Below are positions 26,401 to 39,360 of a DNA stretch of 64,000 nucleotides, one piece after another (position 1 is the first letter of the stretch; every line of letters starts with the position of its first letter). A program made the translations under genes and the position numbers. Origin of the DNA: Limanda limanda (taxonomy: Eukaryota > Chordata > Actinopteri > Pleuronectiformes > Pleuronectidae); contig NW_026870454.1 in assembly GCF_963576545.1 (NCBI RefSeq), positions 310,001 to 374,000 of the forward strand, written 5' to 3'. The notes under the pieces were generated by a model. That model saw nothing but the letters and a program-made list of their open reading frames with translations, was not told where the DNA came from and ran no database searches.

Positions 26401-28154
26401 TAACCCTTCCGAAAGTCGGAGAAGCTCAAGGATGGTACCGATCGATGCGCGCTACCCCATTTAGTGGGGGTAGAGCCTACTTGCAAGTCTCTCGGACCTT
26501 CACAAAAAAAGTTATTCAAGAATATCTCTTTCTCCTATGTGCTTTCATCCCTAACCCTAACCCTAACCCTTCCGAAAGTCGGAGAAGCTCAAGGATGGTA
26601 CCGATCGATGCGCGCTACCCCATTTAGTGGGGGTAGAGCCTACTTGCAAGTCTCTCCGACCTTCACAAAAAAAGTTATTCAAGAATATCTCTTTCTCCTA
26701 TGTGCTTTCATCCCTAACCCTAACCCTAACCCTTCCGAAAGTCGGAGAAGCTCAAGGATGGTACTGGTCGATGCGCGCAACCCCATTTAGTGGGGGTAGA
26801 GCCTACTTGCAAGTCTCTCTGACCTTCACAAAAAAAGTTATTCAAGAATATCTCCTCAGATTTGGGGGAATTTCGTCGGTCGACCTCTTCCGAAGGTCGT
26901 ACAAGCTCGGGGATGGTACCAATCGATCCGCAGGACCCAAATTAGTCCAGATGCAACCACTTTCCAAGTCTCTCCGACCTTCACAAAAAAAGTTATTCAA
27001 GAATATCTCTTTCTCCTATGTGCTTTCATCCCTAACCCTAACCCTAACCCTTCCGAAAGTCGGAGAAGCTCAAGGATGGTACCGATCGATGCGCGCTACC
27101 CCATTTAGTGGGGGTAGAGCCTACTTGCAAGTCTCTCCGACCTTCACAAAAAAAGTTATTCAAGAATATCTCTTTCTCCTATGTGCTTTCATCCCTAACC
27201 CTAACCCTAACCCTTCCGAAAGTCGGAGAAGCTCAAGGATGGTACCGATCGATGCGCGCTACCCCATTTAGTGGGGGTAGAGCCTACTTGCAAGTCTCTC
27301 CGACCTTCACAAAAAAAGTTATTCAAGAATATCTCCTCAGATTTGGGGGAATTTCGTCGGTCGACCTCTTCCGAAGGTCGTACAAGCTCGGGGATGGTAC
27401 CAATCGATCCGCAGGACCCAAATTAGTCCAGATGCAACCACTTTCCAAGTCTCTCCGACCTTCACAAAAAAAGTTATTCAAGAATATCTCTTTCTCCTAT
27501 GTGCTTTCATCCCTAACCCTAACCCTAACCCTTCCGAAAGTCGGAGAAGCTCAAGGATGGTACCGATCGATGCGCGCTACCCCATTTAGTGGGGGTAGAG
27601 CCTACTTGCAAGTCTCTCCGACCTTCACAAAAAACGTTATTCAAGAATATCTCTTTCTCCTATGTGCTTTCATCCCTAACCCTAACCCTAACCCTTCCGA
27701 AAGTCGGAGAAGCTCAAGGATGGTACCGATCGATGCGCGCTACCCCATTTAGTGGGGGTAGAGCCTACTTGCAAGTCTCTCCGACCTTCACAAAAAAAGT
27801 TATTCAAGAATATCTCCTCAGATTTGGGGGAATTTCGTCGGTCGACCTCTTCCGAAGGTCGTACAAGCTCGGGGATGGTACCAATCGATCCGCAGGACCC
27901 AAATTAGTCCAGATGCAACCACTTTCCAAGTCTCTCCGACCTTCACAAAAAAAGTTATTCAAGAATATCTCTTTCTCCTATGTGCTTTCATCCCTAACCC
28001 TAACCCTAACCCTTCCGAAAGTCGGAGAAGCTCAAAGATGGTACCGATCGATGCGCGCTACCCCATTTAGTGGGGGTAGAGCCTACTTGCAAGTCTCTCC
28101 GACCTTCACAAAAAAAGTTATTCAAGAATATCTCTTTCTCCTATGTGCTTTCAT

Positions 28155-28169
28155 CCCTAACCCTAACCC
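28155..28169 (-). repeat. Contracted telomeric block (two repeats)
   Basis: Two CCCTAA repeats plus CCC, in the first copy of the 2,888-bp duplication. Confidence 0.92.
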
Positions 28170-31042
28170 TTCCGAAAGTCGGAGAAGCTCAAGGATGGTA
28201 CCGATCGATGCGCGCAACCCCATTTAGTGGGGGTAGAGCCTACTTGCAAGTCTCTCCGACCTTCACAAAAAAAGTTATTCAAGAATATCTCCTCAGATTT
28301 GGGGGAATTTCGTCGGTCGACCTCTTTCGAAGGTCGTACAAGCTCGGGGATGGTACCAATCGATCCGCAGGACCCAAATTAGTCCAGATGCAACCACTTT
28401 CCAAGTCTCTCCGACCTTCACAAAAAAAGTTATTCAAGAATATCTCTTTCTCCTATGTGCTTTCATCCCTAACCCTAACCCTAACCCTTCCGAAAGTCGG
28501 AGAAGCTCAAGGATGGTACCGATCGATGCGCGCTACCCCATTTAGTGGGGGTAGAGCCTACTTGCAAGTCTCTCCGACCTTCACAAAAAAAGTTATTCAA
28601 GAATATCTCTTTCTCCTATGTGCTTTCATCCCTAACCCTAACCCTAACCCTTCCGAAAGTCGGAGAAGCTCAAGGATGGTACCGATCGATGCGCGCTACC
28701 CCATTTAGTGGGGGTAGAGCCTACTTGCAAGTCTCTCCGACCTTCACAAAAAAAGTTATTCAAGAATATCTCTTTCTCCTATGTGCTTTCATCCCTAACC
28801 CTAACCCTAACCCTTCCGAAAGTCGGAGAAGCTCAAGGATGGTACTGATCGATGTGCGCTACCCCATTTAGTGGGGGTAGAGCCTACTTGCAAGTCTCTC
28901 CGACCTTCACAAAAAAAGTTATTCAAGAATATCTCTTTCTCCTATGTGCTTTCATCCCTAACCCTAACCCTAACCCTTCCGAAAGTCGGAGAAGCTCAAG
29001 GATGGTACTGGTCGATGCGCGCAACCCCATTTAGTGGGGGTAGAGCCTACTTGCAAGTCTCTCCGACCTTCACAAAAAAAGTTATTCAAGAATATCTCCT
29101 CAGATTTGGGGGAATTTCGTCGGTCGACCTCTTCCGAAGGTCGTACAAGCTCGGGGATGGTACCAATCGATCCGCAGGACCCAAATTAGTCCAGATGCAA
29201 CCACTTTCCAAGTCTCTCCGACCTTCACAAAAAAAGTTATTCAAGAATATCTCTTTCTCCTATGTGCTTTCATCCCTAACCCTAACCCTAACCCTTCCGA
29301 AAGTCGGAGAAGCTCAAGGATGGTACCGATCGATGCGCGCTACCCCATTTAGTGGGGGTAGAGCCTACTTGCAAGTCTCTCGGACCTTCACAAAAAAAGT
29401 TATTCAAGAATATCTCTTTCTCCTATGTGCTTTCATCCCTAACCCTAACCCTAACCCTTCCGAAAGTCGGAGAAGCTCAAGGATGGTACCGATCGATGCG
29501 CGCTACCCCATTTAGTGGGGGTAGAGCCTACTTGCAAGTCTCTCCGACCTTCACAAAAAAAGTTATTCAAGAATATCTCTTTCTCCTATGTGCTTTCATC
29601 CCTAACCCTAACCCTAACCCTTCCGAAAGTCGGAGAAGCTCAAGGATGGTACTGGTCGATGCGCGCAACCCCATTTAGTGGGGGTAGAGCCTACTTGCAA
29701 GTCTCTCTGACCTTCACAAAAAAAGTTATTCAAGAATATCTCCTCAGATTTGGGGGAATTTCGTCGGTCGACCTCTTCCGAAGGTCGTACAAGCTCGGGG
29801 ATGGTACCAATCGATCCGCAGGACCCAAATTAGTCCAGATGCAACCACTTTCCAAGTCTCTCCGACCTTCACAAAAAAAGTTATTCAAGAATATCTCTTT
29901 CTCCTATGTGCTTTCATCCCTAACCCTAACCCTAACCCTTCCGAAAGTCGGAGAAGCTCAAGGATGGTACCGATCGATGCGCGCTACCCCATTTAGTGGG
30001 GGTAGAGCCTACTTGCAAGTCTCTCCGACCTTCACAAAAAAAGTTATTCAAGAATATCTCTTTCTCCTATGTGCTTTCATCCCTAACCCTAACCCTAACC
30101 CTTCCGAAAGTCGGAGAAGCTCAAGGATGGTACCGATCGATGCGCGCTACCCCATTTAGTGGGGGTAGAGCCTACTTGCAAGTCTCTCCGACCTTCACAA
30201 AAAAAGTTATTCAAGAATATCTCCTCAGATTTGGGGGAATTTCGTCGGTCGACCTCTTCCGAAGGTCGTACAAGCTCGGGGATGGTACCAATCGATCCGC
30301 AGGACCCAAATTAGTCCAGATGCAACCACTTTCCAAGTCTCTCCGACCTTCACAAAAAAAGTTATTCAAGAATATCTCTTTCTCCTATGTGCTTTCATCC
30401 CTAACCCTAACCCTAACCCTTCCGAAAGTCGGAGAAGCTCAAGGATGGTACCGATCGATGCGCGCTACCCCATTTAGTGGGGGTAGAGCCTACTTGCAAG
30501 TCTCTCCGACCTTCACAAAAAACGTTATTCAAGAATATCTCTTTCTCCTATGTGCTTTCATCCCTAACCCTAACCCTAACCCTTCCGAAAGTCGGAGAAG
30601 CTCAAGGATGGTACCGATCGATGCGCGCTACCCCATTTAGTGGGGGTAGAGCCTACTTGCAAGTCTCTCCGACCTTCACAAAAAAAGTTATTCAAGAATA
30701 TCTCCTCAGATTTGGGGGAATTTCGTCGGTCGACCTCTTCCGAAGGTCGTACAAGCTCGGGGATGGTACCAATCGATCCGCAGGACCCAAATTAGTCCAG
30801 ATGCAACCACTTTCCAAGTCTCTCCGACCTTCACAAAAAAAGTTATTCAAGAATATCTCTTTCTCCTATGTGCTTTCATCCCTAACCCTAACCCTAACCC
30901 TTCCGAAAGTCGGAGAAGCTCAAAGATGGTACCGATCGATGCGCGCTACCCCATTTAGTGGGGGTAGAGCCTACTTGCAAGTCTCTCCGACCTTCACAAA
31001 AAAAGTTATTCAAGAATATCTCTTTCTCCTATGTGCTTTCAT

Positions 31043-31057
31043 CCCTAACCCTAACCC
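31043..31057 (-). repeat. Contracted telomeric block (two repeats)
   Basis: It is the copy of the block at 28155, carried by the 2,888-bp duplication. Confidence 0.92.
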
Positions 31058-32642
31058 TTCCGAAAGTCGGAGAAGCTCAAGGATGGTACCGATCGATGCG
31101 CGCAACCCCATTTAGTGGGGGTAGAGCCTACTTGCAAGTCTCTCCGACCTTCACAAAAAAAGTTATTCAAGAATATCTCCTCAGATTTGGGGGAATTTCG
31201 TCGGTCGACCTCTTTCGAAGGTCGTACAAGCTCGGGGATGGTACCAATCGATCCGCAGGACCCAAATTAGTCCAGATGCAACCACTTTCCAAGTCTCTCC
31301 GACCTTCACAAAAAAAGTTATTCAAGAATATCTCTTTCTCCTATGTGCTTTCATCCCTAACCCTAACCCTAACCCTTCCGAAAGTCGGAGAAGCTCAAGG
31401 ATGGTACCGATCGATGCGCGCTACCCCATTTAGTGGGGGTAGAGCCTACTTGCAAGTCTCTCCGACCTTCACAAAAAAAGTTATTCAAGAATATCTCTTT
31501 CTCCTATGTGCTTTCATCCCTAACCCTAACCCTAACCCTTCCGAAAGTCGGAGAAGCTCAAGGATGGTACCGATCGATGCGCGCTACCCCATTTAGTGGG
31601 GGTAGAGCCTACTTGCAAGTCTCTCCGACCTTCACAAAAAAAGTTATTCAAGAATATCTCTTTCTCCTATGTGCTTTCATCCCTAACCCTAACCCTAACC
31701 CTTCCGAAAGTCGGAGAAGCTCAAGGATGGTACCGATCGATGCGCGCTACCCCATTTAGTGGGGGTAGAGCCTACTTGCAAGTCTCTCCGACCTTCACAA
31801 AAAAAGTTATTCAAGAATATCTCCTCAGATTTGGGGGAATTTCGTCGGTCGACCTCTTCCGAAGGTCGTACAAGCTCGGGGATGGTACCAATCGATCCGC
31901 AGGACCCAAATTAGTCCAGATGCAACCACTTTCCAAGTCTCTCCGACCTTCACAAAAAAAGTTATTCAAGAATATCTCTTTCTCCTATGTGCTTTCATCC
32001 CTAACCCTAACCCTAACCCTTCCGAAAGTCGGAGAAGCTCAAGGATGGTACCGATCGATGCGCGCTACCCCATTTAGTGGGGGTAGAGCCTACTTGCAAG
32101 TCTCTCCGACCTTCACAAAAAAAGTTATTCAAGAATATCTCTTTCTCCTATGTGCTTTCATCCCTAACCCTAACCCTAACCCTTCCGAAAGTCGGAGAAG
32201 CTCAAGGATGGTACCGATCGATGCGCGCAACCCCATTTAGTGGGGGTAGAGCCTACTTGCAAGTCTCTCCGACCTTCACAAAAAAAGTTATTCAAGAATA
32301 TCTCCTCAGATTTGGGGGAATTTCGTCGGTCGACCTCTTTCGAAGGTCGTACAAGCTCGGGGATGGTACCAATCGATCCGCAGGACCCAAATTAGTCCAG
32401 ATGCAACCACTTTCCAAGTCTCTCCGACCTTCACAAAAAAAGTTATTCAAGAATATCTCTTTCTCCTATGTGCTTTCATCCCTAACCCTAACCCTAACCC
32501 TTCCGAAAGTCGGAGAAGCTCAAGGATGGTACCGATCGATGCGCGCTACCCCATTTAGTGGGGGTAGAGCCTACTTGCAAGTCTCTCCGACCTTCACAAA
32601 AAAAGTTATTCAAGAATATCTCTTTCTCCTATGTGCTTTCAT

Positions 32643-32657
32643 CCCTAACCCTAACCC
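32643..32657 (-). repeat. Contracted telomeric block (two repeats)
   Basis: Two repeats plus CCC, followed by a private change (GAAAGACGG for GAAAGTCGG), so it is likely to be a different lineage from the blocks at 28155 and 31043. Confidence 0.9.
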
Positions 32658-33598
32658 TTCCGAAAGACGGAGAAGCTCAAGGATGGTACCGATCGATGCG
32701 CGCAACCCCATTTAGTGGGGGTAGAGCCTACTTGCAAGTCTCTCCGACCTTCACAAAAAAAGTTATTCAAGAATATCTCCTCAGATTTGGGGGAATTTCG
32801 TCGGTCGACCTCTTCCGAAGGTCGTACAAGCTCGGGGATGGTACCAATCGATCTGCAGGACCCAAATTAGTCCAGATGCAACCACTTTCCAAGTCTCTCC
32901 GACCTTCACAAAAAAAGTTATTCAAGAATATCTCTTTCTCCTATGTGCTTTCATCCCTAACCCTAACCCTAACCCTTCCGAAAGTCGGAGAAGCTCAAAG
33001 ATGGTACCGATCGATGCGCACTACCCCATTTAGTGGGGGTACAGCCTACTTGCAAGTCTCTCCGACCTTCACAAAAAAAGTTATTCAAGAATATCTCTTT
33101 CTCCTATGTGCTTTCATCCCTAACCCTAACCCTAACCCTTCCGAAAGTCGGAGAAGCTCAAGGATGGTACCGATCGATGCGCGCAACCCCATTTAGTGGG
33201 GGTAGAGCCTACTTGCAAGTCTCTCCGACCTTCACAAAAAAAGTTATTCAAGAATATCTCCTCAGATTTGGGGGAATTTCGTCGGTCGACCTCTTTCGAA
33301 GGTCGTACAAGCTCGGGGATGGTACCAATCGATCCGCAGGACCCAAATTAGTCCAGATGCAACCACTTTCCAAGTCTCTCCGACCTTCACAAAAAAAGTT
33401 ATTCAAGAATATCTCTTTCTCCTATGTGCTTTCATCCCTAACCCTAACCCTAACCCTTCCGAAAGTCGGAGAAGCTCAAGGATGGTACCGATCGATGCGC
33501 GCTACCCCATTTAGTGGGGGTAGAGCCTACTTGCAAGTCTCTCCGACCTTCACAAAAAAAGTTATTCAAGAATATCTCTTTCTCCTATGTGCTTTCAT

Positions 33599-33622
33599 CC
33601 CTAACCCTAACCCTAACCCTTT
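33599..33622 (+). repeat. A monomer with a one-base insertion after the telomeric block
   Basis: The junction has three T where all other A monomers have two, giving a 164-bp monomer. It is the only length change in the window that is not a multiple of 6 bp. A read or assembly error in a T run cannot be excluded. Confidence 0.8.
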
Positions 33623-34724
33623 CCGAAAGTCGGAGAAGCTCAAGGATGGTACCGATCGATGCGCGCTACCCCATTTAGTGGGGGTAGAGCCTACTTGCAA
33701 GTCTCTCCGACCTTCACAAAAAAAGTTATTCAAGAATATCTCCTCAGATTTGGGGGAATTTCGTCGGTCGACCTCTTCCGAAGGTCGTACAAGCTCGGGG
33801 ATGGTACCAATCGATCTGCAGGACCCAAATTAGTCCAGATGCAACCACTTTCCAAGTCTCTCCGACCTTCACAAAAAAAGTTATTCAAGAATATCTCTTT
33901 CTCCTATGTGCTTTCATCCCTAACCCTAACCCTAATCCTTCCGAAAGTCGGAGAAGCTCAAGGATGGTACCGATCGATGTGCGCTACCCCATTTAGTTGG
34001 GGTAGAGCCTACTTGCAAGTCTCTCCGACCTTCACAAAAAAAGTTATTCAAGAATATCTCTTTCTCCTATGTGCTTTCATCCCTAACCCTAACCCTAACC
34101 CTTCCGAAAGTCGGAGAAGCTCAAGGATGGTACCGATCGATGCGCGCTACCCCATTTAGTGGGAGTAGAGCCTACTTGCAAGTCTCTCCGACCTTCACAA
34201 AAAAAGTTATTCAAGAATATCTCTTTCTCCTATGTGCTTTCATCCCTAACCCTAACCCTAACCCTTCCGAAAGTCGGAGAAGCTCAAGGATGGTACCGAT
34301 CGATGCGCGCTACCCCATTTAGTGGGGGTAGAGCCTACTTGCAAGTCTCTCCGACCTTCACAAAAAAAGTTATTCAAGAATATCTCTTTCTCCTATGTGC
34401 TTTCATCCCTAACCCTAACCCTAACCCTTCCGAAAGTCGGAGAAGCTCAAGGATGGTACTGGTCGATGCGTGCAACCCCATTTAGTGGGGGTAGAGCCTA
34501 CTTGCAAGTCTCTCCGACCTTCACAAAAAAAGTTATTCAAGAATATCTCCTCAGATTTGGGGGAATTTCGTCGGTCGACCTCTTCCGAAGGTCGTACAAG
34601 CTCGGGGATGGTACCAATCGATCCGCAGGACCCAAATTAGTCCAGATGCAACCACTTTCCAAGTCTCTCCGACCTTCACAAAAAAAGTTATTCAAGAATA
34701 TCTCTTTCTCCTATGTGCTTTCAT

Positions 34725-34739
34725 CCCTAACCCTAACCC
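34725..34739 (-). repeat. Contracted telomeric block (two repeats)
   Basis: Two repeats plus CCC in the single A between the B monomers at 34549 and 34861. The distant partner interval at 53640-53957 has the full block. Confidence 0.92.
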
Positions 34740-34860
34740 TTCCGAAAGTCGGAGAAGCTCAAGGATGGTACCGATCGATGCGCGCTACCCCATTTAGTGG
34801 GGGTAGAGCCTACTTGCAAGTCTCTCCGACCTTCACAAAAAAAGTTATTCAAGAATATCT

Positions 34861-37800
34861 CCTCAGATTTGGGGGAATTTCGTCGGTCGACCTCTTCCGA
34901 AGGTCGTACAAGCTCGGGGATGGTACCAATCGATCTGCAGGACCCAAATTAGTCCAGATGCAACCACTTTCCAAGTCTCTCCGACCTTCACAAAAAAAGT
35001 TATTCAAGAATATCTCTTTCTCCTATGTGCTTTCATCCCTAACCCTAACCCTAACCCTTCCGAAAGTCGGAGAAGCTCAAGGATGGTACCGATCGATGCG
35101 CGCTACCCCATTTAGTGGGGGTAGAGCCTACTTGCAAGTCTCTCCGACCTTCACAAAAAAAGTTATTCAAGAATATCTCTTTCTCCTATGTGCTTTCATC
35201 CCTAACCCTAACCCTAACCCTTTCGAAAGTCGGAGAAGCTCAAGGATGGTACCGATCGATGCGCGCTACCCCATTTAGTGGGGGTAGAGCCTACTTGCAA
35301 GTCTCTCCGACCTTCACAAAAAAAGTTATTCAAGAATATCTCTTTCTCCTATGTGCTTTCATCCCTAACCCTAACCCTAACCCTTCCGAAAGTCGGAGAA
35401 GCTCAAGGATGGTACCGATCGATGCGCGCTACCCCATTTAGTGGGGGTAGAGCCTACTTGCAAGTCTCTCCGACCTTCACAAAAAAAGTTATTCAAGAAT
35501 ATCTCTTTCTCCTATGTGCTTTCATCCCTAACCCTAACCCTAACCCTTCCGAAAGTCGGAGAAGCTCAAGGATGGTACCGATCGATGCGCGCAACCCCAT
35601 TTAGTGGGGGTAGAGCCTACTTGCAAGTCTCTCCGACCTTCACAAAAAAAGTTATTCAAGAATATCTCCTCAGATTTGGGGGAATTTCGTCGGTCGACCT
35701 CTTCCGAAGGTCGTACAAGCTCGGGGATGGTACCAATCGATCCGCAGGACCCAAATTAGTCCAGATGCAACCACTTTCCAAGTCTCTCCGACCTTCACAA
35801 AAAAAGTTATTCAAGAATATCTCTTTCTCCTATGTGCTTTCATCCCTAACCCTAACCCTAACCCTTCCGAAAGTCGGAGAAGCTCAAAGATGGTACCGAT
35901 CGATGCGCGCTACCCCATTTAGTGGGGGTAGAGCCTACTTGCAAGTCTCTCCGACCTTCACAAAAAAAGTTATTCAAGAATATCTCTTTCTCCTATGTGC
36001 TTTCATCCCTAACCCTAACCCTAACCCTTCCGAAAGTCGGAGAAGCTCAAGGATGGTACCGATCGATGCGCGCAACCCCATTTAGTGGGGGTAGAGCCTA
36101 CTTGCAAGTCTCTCCGACCTTCACAAAAAAAGTTATTCAAGAATATCTCCTCAGATTTGGGGGAATTTCGTCGGTCGACCTCTTTCGAAGGTCGTACAAG
36201 CTCGGGGATGGTACCAATCGATCCGCAGGACCCAAATTAGTCCAGATGCAACCACTTTCCAAGTCTCTCCGACCTTCACAAAAAAAGTTATTCAAGAATA
36301 TCTCTTTCTCCTATGTGCTTTCATCCCTAACCCTAACCCTAACCCTTCCGAAAGTCGGAGAAGCTCAAGGATGGTACCGATCGATGCGCGCTACCCCATT
36401 TAGTGGGGGTAGAGCCTACTTGCAAGTCTCTCCGACCTTCACAAAAAAAGTTATTCAAGAATATCTCTTTCTCCTATGTGCTTTCATCCCTAACCCTAAC
36501 CCTAACCCTTCCGAAAGTCGGAGAAGCTCAAGGATGGTACCGATCGATGCGCGCTACCCCATTTAGTGGGGGTAGAGCCTACTTGCAAGTCTCTCCGACC
36601 TTCACAAAAAAAGTTATTCAAGAATATCTCCTCAGATTTGGGGGAATTTCGTCGGTCGACCTCTTCCGAAGGTCGTACAAGCTCGGGGATGGTACCAATC
36701 GATCCGCAGGACCCAAATTAGTCCAGATGCAACCACTTTCCAAGTCTCTCCGACCTTCACAAAAAAAGTTATTCAAGAATATCTCTTTCTCCTATGTGCT
36801 TTCATCCCTAACCCTAACCCTAATCCTTCCGAAAGTCGGAGAAGCTCAAGGATGGTACCGATCGATGTGCGCTACCCCATTTAGTGGGGGTAGAGCCTAC
36901 TTGCAAGTCTCTCCGACCTTCACAAAAAAAGTTATTCAAGAATATCTCTTTCTCCTATGTGCTTTCATCCCTAACCCTAACCCTAACCCTTCCGAAAGTC
37001 GGAGAAGCTCAAGGATGGTACCGATCGATGCGCGCTACCCCATTTAGTGGGGGTAGAGCCTACTTGCAAGTCTCTCCGACCTTCACAAAAAAAGTTATTC
37101 AAGAATATCTCTTTCTCCTATGTGCTTTCATCCCTAACCCTAACCCTAACCCTTCCGAAAGTCGGAGAAGCTCAAGGATGGTACCGATCGATGCGCGCTA
37201 CCCCATTTAGTGGGGGTAGAGCCTACTTGCAAGTCTCTCCGACCTTCACAAAAAAAGTTATTCAAGAATATCTCTTTCTCCTATGTGCTTTCATCCCTAA
37301 CCCTAACCCTAACCCTTCCGAAAGTCGGAGAAGCTCAAGGATGGTACTGGTCGATGCGTGCAACCCCATTTAGTGGGGGTAGAGCCTACTTGCAAGTCTC
37401 TCCGACCTTCACAAAAAAAGTTATTCAAGAATATCTCCTCAGATTTGGGGGAATTTCGTCGGTCGACCTCTTCCGAAGGTCGTACAAGCTCGGGGATGGT
37501 ACCAATCGATCCGCAGGACCCAAATTAGTCCAGATGCAACCACTTTCCAAGTCTCTCCGACCTTCACAAAAAAAGTTATTCAAGAATATCTCTTTCTCCT
37601 ATGTGCTTTCATCCCTAACCCTAACCCTAACCCTTCCGAAAGTCGGAGAAGCTCAAGGATGGTACCGATCGATGCGCGCTACCCCATTTAGTGGGGGTAG
37701 AGCCTACTTGCAAGTCTCTCCGACCTTCACAAAAAAAGTTATTCAAGAATATCTCTTTCTCCTATGTGCTTTCATCCCTAACCCTAACCCTAACCCTTCC

Positions 37801-39360
37801 GAAAGTCGGAGAAGCTCAAGGATGGTACCGATCGATGCGCGCAACCCCATTTAGTGGGGGTAGAGCCTACTTGCAAGTCTCTCCGACCTTCACAAAAAAA
37901 GTTATTCAAGAATATCTCCTCAGATTTGGGGGAATTTCGTCGGTCGACCTCTTTCGAAGGTCGTACAAGCTCGGGGATGGTACCAATCGATCCGCAGGAC
38001 CCAAATTAGTCCAGATGCAACCACTTTCCAAGTCTCTCCGACCTTCACAAAAAAAGTTATTCAAGAATATCTCTTTCTCCTATGTGCTTTCATCCCTAAC
38101 CCTAACCCTAACCCTTCCGAAAGTCGGAGAAGCTCAAGGATGGTACCGATCGATGCGCGCTACCCCATTTAGTGGGGGTAGAGCCTACTTGCAAGTCTCT
38201 CCGACCTTCACAAAAAAAGTTATTCAAGAATATCTCTTTCTCCTATGTGCTTTCATCCCTAACCCTAACCCTAACCCTTCCGAAAGTCGGAGAAGCTCAA
38301 GGATGGTACCGATCGATGCGCGCAACCCCATTTAGTGGGGGTAGAGCCTACTTGCAAGTCTCTCCGACCTTCACAAAAAAAGTTATTCAAGAATATCTCC
38401 TCAGATTTGGGGGAATTTCGTCGGTCGACCTCTTCCGAAGGTCGTACAAGCTCGGGGATGGTACCAATCGATCCGCAGGACCCAAATTAGTCCAGATGCA
38501 ACCACTTTCCAAGTCTCTCCGACCTTCACAAAAAAAGTTATTCAAGAATATCTCTTTCTCCTATGTGCTTTCATCCCTAACCCTAACCCTAACCCTTCCG
38601 AAAGTCGGAGAAGCTCAAAGATGGTACCGATCGATGCGCGCTACCCCATTTAGTGGGGGTACAGCCTACTTGCAAGTCTCTCCGACCTTCACAAAAAAAG
38701 TTATTCAAGAATATCTCTTTCTCCTATGTGCTTTCATCCCTAACCCTAACCCTAACCCTTCCGAAAGTCGGAGAAGCTCAAGGATGGTACCGATCGATGC
38801 GCGCAACCCCATTTAGTGGGGGTAGAGCCTACTTGCAAGTCTCTCCGACCTTCACAAAAAAAGTTATTCAAGAATATCTCCTCAGATATGGGGGAATTTC
38901 GTCGGTCGACCTCTTTCGAAGGTCGTACAAGCTCGGGGATGGTACCAATCGATCCGCAGGACCCAAATTAGTCCAGATGCAACCACTTTCCAAGTCTCTC
39001 CGACCTTCACAAAAAAAGTTATTCAAGAATATCTCTTTCTCCTATGTGCTTTCATCCCTAACCCTAACCCTAACCCTTCCGAAAGTCGGAGAAGCTCAAG
39101 GATGGTACCGATCGATGCGTGCTACCCCATTTAGTGGGGGTAGAGCCTACTTGCAAGTCTCTCCGACCTTCACAAAAAAAGTTATTCAAGAATATCTCTT
39201 TCTCCTATGTGCTTTCATCCCTAACCCTAACCCTAACCCTTCCGAAAGTCGGAGAAGCTCAAGGATGGTACCGATCGATGCGCGCTACCCCATTTAGTGG
39301 GGGTAGAGCCTACTTGCAAGTCTCTCCGACCTTCACAAAAAAAGTTATTCAAGAATATCT
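34861..39360 (+). repeat. Left copy of a 19,097-bp-distant duplication
   Basis: This 4.5 kb has the same monomer order (A runs 4,2,2,4,2,2,2,2) as 53958-58457, at an offset of 19,097 bp. Shared marks include GCGTGCAAC near 37358 and 56455, and GATGTGCGC near 36867 and 55964. I see about ten single-base differences, including 34936, 35223 and 38888. Confidence 0.8.

Larger units (their letters stand above)
25880..31743 (+). repeat. 2,888-bp tandem duplication
   Basis: A-run order 3,2,2,2,4 at 26210-29097 is followed by 3,2,2,2 at the same spacing, offset 2,888 bp. Shared rare marks are GATGTGCGC (25955 and 28855), CTGACC (near 26818 and 29706), AACGTT (near 27634 and 30522), AAAGATGG (near 28035 and 30923) and a two-repeat telomeric block (28155 and 31043). 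I saw no base difference while comparing the marks. The copies separate again at about 31.74 kb. Confidence 0.88.
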
